This document shows, piece by piece, positions 59,345 to 64,000 of a stretch of 64,000 nt of DNA. This DNA comes from Pseudoneurospora amorphoporcata. Taxonomy: Eukaryota; Ascomycota; Sordariomycetes; Sordariales; Sordariaceae. The stretch spans positions 1 to 64,000 of the forward strand of contig MU859065.1 in NCBI GenBank assembly GCA_033297205.1, written 5' to 3'. How positions within the stretch are numbered: position 1 is the stretch's first letter; every line of letters starts with the position of its first letter. The notes under the pieces are model-generated. The model had not been told where the DNA came from, searched no databases, and worked only from the letters and a program-made list of their open reading frames with translations. The position numbers and the translations under genes were made by a program.

Positions 59345-59622
59345 CTATACGGAAACACGGCTGTGACGGGCGAGAAGGACAGCGCCGACAGCAGTGAGGG
59401 CGACGGAGACGGCGACCATGGCGATGAGTGAGGAGTCAATCCTTCCTGATCGCCGTTTCTGCCGTCGGCTACGTTGTACGTTTTGGGATATTCTTCCCCA
59501 GCCTCACCCTTTCATTCCGCTTCAACCCACGCAGGGGACTACCTTGTCAGAAAGTCCAGGTTAGCCTCCCATGTAGTGATTCCCTGCGAGGCGCTTGAAT
59601 AGGATAGCCGCCCGAGCACCAT
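59345..59622 (-). CDS. Candidate small single-span membrane protein (67 residues), unnamed
   Basis: Exons (minus) 59622-59543 and 59468-59345, separated by a 74-nt intron (GTAGTC donor, CGTAG acceptor), join in frame to 67 residues. The predicted protein has a soluble start containing GITTWEANLDFL, a basic stretch RRQKRRSGR, one hydrophobic helix of about 20 residues (LIAMVAVSVALTAVGAVLLA) and a short RHSRVSV tail. Basic residues before the helix suggest a tail-anchored or type II topology. I do not recognise the family. The donor is weak and the branch point unclear, so the gene is a hypothesis. It stands alone in a gene-poor stretch. Confidence 0.35.
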
Positions 59623-62600
59623 GGAATGGACCACCACCGATGGACCTATGGAACCTTGATGGGTTACTTTTTGGTCTTTGCCTTAGTGCAACGGAATACG
59701 AGAAGTTGCAGTGTGGGGAGGGGAGTTTTGGTGGAGCGAAGGATTGGAGTTGAGGCAGGCGGATGAGTAACTGCCACTACACCATGCTATGCCGGGCCAT
59801 GTCATAGCCTCTTCGATTGTTTGAGAATGGCAAGCGAAAAATGCTCCATGGGGAATTATACTATGGAGATGAAGCAAGGGAGTGACGGAACTGGGCATCG
59901 AGATGGAGACCAAGGATCTTCAAAGACTCGTCGAGATCAAATGGAGTCAAGTGTATCGTTTATCGACCAGTAAATCTTCCTCGTCGGGGGGGGGGAGGGG
60001 ACAAACTCTAGGCTATCAGATGTCCGAGATGGTCCATAGCAGTCAACCGGCCCCATTACAAAGAGTCTCGCGCGAGATAACTCGATCTGCCGATTGATGA
60101 AACTCCCAGTCAGAAGGGAAGCTCTCGCCTACCAGCACTTGAGAGTCAGTCTACAGCCGCAGAGTGGTATTCCGTGGGGAAACAGTGTGACAAGAAGATA
60201 AAAAGCTTTTGAGCGTGCCGGCAGTGTGACTGGGATGGGGGAACCCAGAAATGACTTGTCAATGAAACACAAAGGACAGGAAGGAAGCAAAAGAAGTTTG
60301 TGCTGACCCAACAGATTGGCATTGCTGAGACAAAGGAAGGTGTTGGAGCCCGGATTAGCTGTTGGTGCTGTACACGTTTGCCTCTTTCGGGCCGTCTTGT
60401 CAACACTTGTCTGCTTTTCCAGACGCTTTCTCCCTGTTTTGGCCTTCCATAAATGATTACATATCTTTGCTGAGTGTCAGCCTTGCCTCGTTGTCGAGTC
60501 AGGCGCCAGAATCCCCTTGTTTGCTGGCTGCAATCTGAGTTCTTGCACAAAAATTGCTGATTGTTTGCTCAAGGTTGGGAAGTGACTACCCTGCCAACCC
60601 CGACGGTGCGGGAGCTCATGGCATGAGGCAATCCGCATGTGACCCAAGCTCTTGAATGAGCGGGCAGGGGACCACGCAGGGCAAACGTCACCGGGTCAAT
60701 CCGCCTCGAACAATATACCTTCTCATGACATATTATCAGAACGAGGTTAAAAGCAGTGAATTCTTAAGACACAGCGTCTGTTCGACCCAGAGAAGGAAAT
60801 CTCAGTGTCCACCAAGATACTGTTGTGATCTCTTCTCTGGTAAACGAACCATGTTTGATGCAAAACCCAACCACCCATCCCAGGAGCAAATAGCAAGGCA
60901 ACGGGAACAGACATCGGGGTATTTCATCCCTCCTGTGCCTGCCCTGAACAGTCACTGGACAGTGGTGGGTAGGTGCCGAAGGATCGGGAAATACTCCAGG
61001 CATAGAGAGATACCCATAGTGTCGGGTGTGGAAATGCATGGTGAAGGAGGCAGCCTCCGTGTGACTTGAGCTGGCCTTGTCGACGGTCTCGTCCCGTCTC
61101 TCACCGCGCTTTGAGGTTTCACAAACGCATGGCTGTGATGTACGTCTAGACCTAATGCACAGAATACCCGTGCAGCTTCGTTCTGTGAGGCTAACATGTT
61201 GTGCATTTATTAGCGGCATGGCCTGGAAGGAGCGAAGTGGTTGAGGCAACAGTATATCTACCGTCTATAATGCTGTGCCTGAGATTGATGCATGCTCAGT
61301 CGGATGAGGATGCTATGATGTTCCCCGTGATCTCGTCGAAGAGAGCGTTTTCGGAGCCGATGATAACAATCTCGGAGCCCAGATAGGAAAGGATGGTGAT
61401 CACAGCAATGTAGTTGTCACCTCACCTATCACGATTATGGTGGTTGAGTGGCTCAACCCAGCCACGATGCCAATGGCAAGCGGGAGATGACTTTAAAAGT
61501 TCCCTGATTGGGATGTGACTATAAATAGTTCCAGCCAAGAGCACACGGTAGAGATTGAGGCGCAGGAGACGATGAGCGGCCTAGGATTTGCCGGATCTTT
61601 TGAGGGTTTGCCCTCGGCCTGTTGCAGTAATTCGTGAGGATAGCCGCGAGATCCGCGCGCACGTGGAGTCGTTGAAGGCGGTTCACCCCGATAACAAACA
61701 TTGCACACCCGCATCTTTCCAGGATTGGCGGGAAGGTACCGGGGTACGGGTGAACACCGTGAACGGTATCAAAACCGATATTGTAGGGTGGGATAGGCCG
61801 AAGCTATTGTTGCGAAGCCATCTTCCGATGGACCGAATGATTCGCATCTGTGCGTGTCGTTGACCTGCACAGCAGCTGTGCGAATGGCTCACCGCCCCCG
61901 GGCGTCCAGAATCTACGATTTCCAAAGTAGGAACTCGGGACCAAAAGGTACAGTCCGTTGACCTTGCTGTCACTTGTCCAACGACACACGGCAGGACCAG
62001 TTGAGCTTTGTCGTGGGGTGCATCTGGTGGTGGACAAGTGTCGATAAGAATGGAAAAGGTTGGGTAAAGCGTGGACTGAAGAAATTGGGTTCTCATTACT
62101 TGCATGCCTGCAGCCTGGCGTATGAAATGGATGGTGGAAATGGAATTTGAATGGTCAAAAGCGCAAAAATATGGCTTGTATGGTTAGCTAAAACGGTCTC
62201 GACAGTCAAGCAATGATGAAAGAAGGCTTGTTGGCGGAAGCCGCGGGCATGACTGGAGTGGAACGTTGTATCGGAGCTCTTGACTATTGCGGCCTGCTAA
62301 CCCTAAAGCAGTCGATGGGTCGTTCGGAAAGGAGACTACAGAGTTGTCGGTATGGCCTTTGGTGCTCGGAAATAAGGAATTGAGGCTTTGCGGAATGCAT
62401 TCGAGATTGTGAATCTATGTCTGTTGGCAGAGAGAGATCTTGGGAAAAAGTCATCTGATGACGGGAGTAAGACTGGGAAGCCTGTAAGACGGCCTAATAT
62501 TTAAGGGGTTGTTGGTGAGTGGCTTTAGCTTTAACAGCGTGTTTTCTGCTTCCTCCCCTCTGAGTGGCTAGGCCGGCTGTTTCTCGGTCGGATGTGGCAG

Positions 62601-64000
62601 CAGTCAAGTGGAGCAAACCAAGAAGGGCAAAGAAGGTTAACTTTAAGAATAGAAACCAACTACGCCCAAAGCAGTCAAGCGGCAAACTTCAGGGGACAAA
62701 CCCTTGAACAAACCCATGGGTGAACGTGGGACGGGCGTGGATGGCGTCGACGGCGTGGACGAGGAGGCTAGCACACCTGCACACCACCTGCCCATGACCT
62801 TTTGCTGGCTGGCCTGCCCGTCGTTGTCTGAAAATTCCATGAAACAACAAGAGAGCAAGGCCAAGGCCTGATAGGATCAAGGAGCGAGATGAGCTTCATC
62901 GTAACCGAACCCAGGCTGACCACTTCGCAACACAGACATAACAAGCCCAGACAAGAGTGAGGATAGGAACGTCGAGGTCTGCGCTTGTAGCAGCACATGT
63001 CAAGGGCACTAGCCAGCACATGTCACAACACGTTTTTTTTCTTCTCTGGGGTGTTGTAAGCCACTGAATGGCATGCATGTGTCTTCAGAAAATGTCACAT
63101 GCCGAGCTTGTGCGCGATGGAAACCCTCACTCGAGGACTGGTGAGTGAAAGGAGGGGACTTGGCAGTGTTGTCGTCGTTGTCGTTGGCCTGCCCCAGATC
63201 GAGCAAACCGAGCCTCACGGCAATGACGATGCATCACGCCCCGGCTGCCAAGCTCGATAGAAAGCCCAGTCAGGAGTTGAGAAGAAAGGAGTCGCAGGGG
63301 CTTGAGACGGCAGGCAAGTATCCAAAAATGGACACGAGAAACGATTGTTTCATCCAACCAGATGCCCCCGCGCTGCAATTGTTAGTTTCTCAACCAAAAG
63401 CAACAGTCAAGGGTTAGCAACTTTGGCATCATTATCGCTTCGTTCGGGCACGATAACCATGGGTGAGGGCAAAACTCAAACTTACTCATCACAGAAGATC
63501 ATGTTCGACTCATCTTCCATCCATCCACCACCATCTGTTGCATCAAGTCAAGCCACTGCATCGACATGCAGACAATCGTGTCCTGCCGACGGTGATGGGG
63601 TCAATAAAAATCTCCTTTTCGGTGGTGCCGTGGGTCGCGATTCGCTTAAGTTTCTTCAACTGGGTATAGTCCGTCGCGAGAGTATCAGTTGCGACTCTGT
63701 ACGTACCCTCGAAACAATTGACATGTTTTCTGCCAATGCTGCCTCTCCACTGCGCATCCACTAACCTCCACCGGGACCACCGGCCTCCACTGCCCGTCAA
63801 CGGTGGACTGTCGAGTTGAGGCTCCATGGCTCGATCCATGATGCATGGATATCTGCGGCTCACTACAAGTACAACGGTCGAAGACGGAGAAAAGCAGAGG
63901 CGAATGTTTTTTGTAATCCCTTGAAAAATGGAGAGCCGAGAGCAAAGCAGTCGAGTTTTCATGGCCGCGTCTGATCCCATACAGTTCCGTAGCGGAATGT
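59623..64000. other. Gene-poor right end of the window
   Basis: Open frames of up to about 160 codons on both strands (for example minus 61249-60764, plus 63345-63764) lack domains and overlap one another. A GGGGGGGGGAGGGG run lies near 59987. No repeats with ends, tRNA or rRNA were recognised. Confidence 0.45.

Noticed and set aside
59469..59507. Alternative 39-nt intron (GTGAGG...CGTAG) in the 59.5-kb candidate gene
   Set aside because: Too short for a fungal spliceosomal intron; the 74-nt alternative also keeps frame and gives a longer first exon.

Overview
The window looks like a chromosomal segment of a filamentous ascomycete, most likely a Sordariales relative of Neurospora or Sordaria. 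The evidence is short introns with GTRWGT donors, CTRAC-type branch points and YAG acceptors; Kozak starts of the CAAAATGGC type; proteins of Pezizomycotina type; and sharply bounded AT-rich, TpA-rich islands in which transposon relics carry only C-to-T or G-to-A changes, the signature of repeat-induced point mutation (RIP). The species itself is an inference. I found no CRISPR array, operon or other bacterial feature, no rRNA, and no confident tRNA.

Layout. 1-4.85 kb: a RIP-damaged Ty3/gypsy relic on the minus strand that runs off the left edge, then a decayed TIR-element end and a very AT-rich island. 4.85-16 kb: GC-normal DNA with no gene I can support, apart from one compound repeat. 16.3-29.4 kb: three plus-strand genes (a four-finger C2H2 regulator, a DUF6590 protein in five exons, and a CYPOR-like FAD/NADPH reductase without a flavodoxin domain), with a 427-bp TA-flanked MITE at 25 kb. 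31.1-37.5 kb: a complete LTR retrotransposon with 168-bp LTRs and a GCTGC target duplication. It holds nested insertions: a 750-bp element with an 8-bp duplication, two LTRs of another family in inverted orientation, and a 415-bp MITE with an 8-bp duplication.

38-55 kb is the gene-rich part: nitroreductase (+), mitochondrial phosphatidylserine decarboxylase (-), HERP-like ubiquitin-domain membrane protein (+), short-chain dehydrogenase (+), carnosine N-methyltransferase family protein (-), proteasome assembly chaperone 4 (+) and transportin/Kap104 (+). They are unrelated housekeeping or stress genes, typical of dispersed fungal gene order, with two convergent pairs (nitroreductase/PSD and SDR/N2227). 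55-64 kb is almost empty; its only candidate is a two-exon gene for a 67-residue single-span membrane protein near 59.5 kb.

Exon structures were worked out by hand from splice signals and reading-frame continuity; no alignment or transcript data were available.
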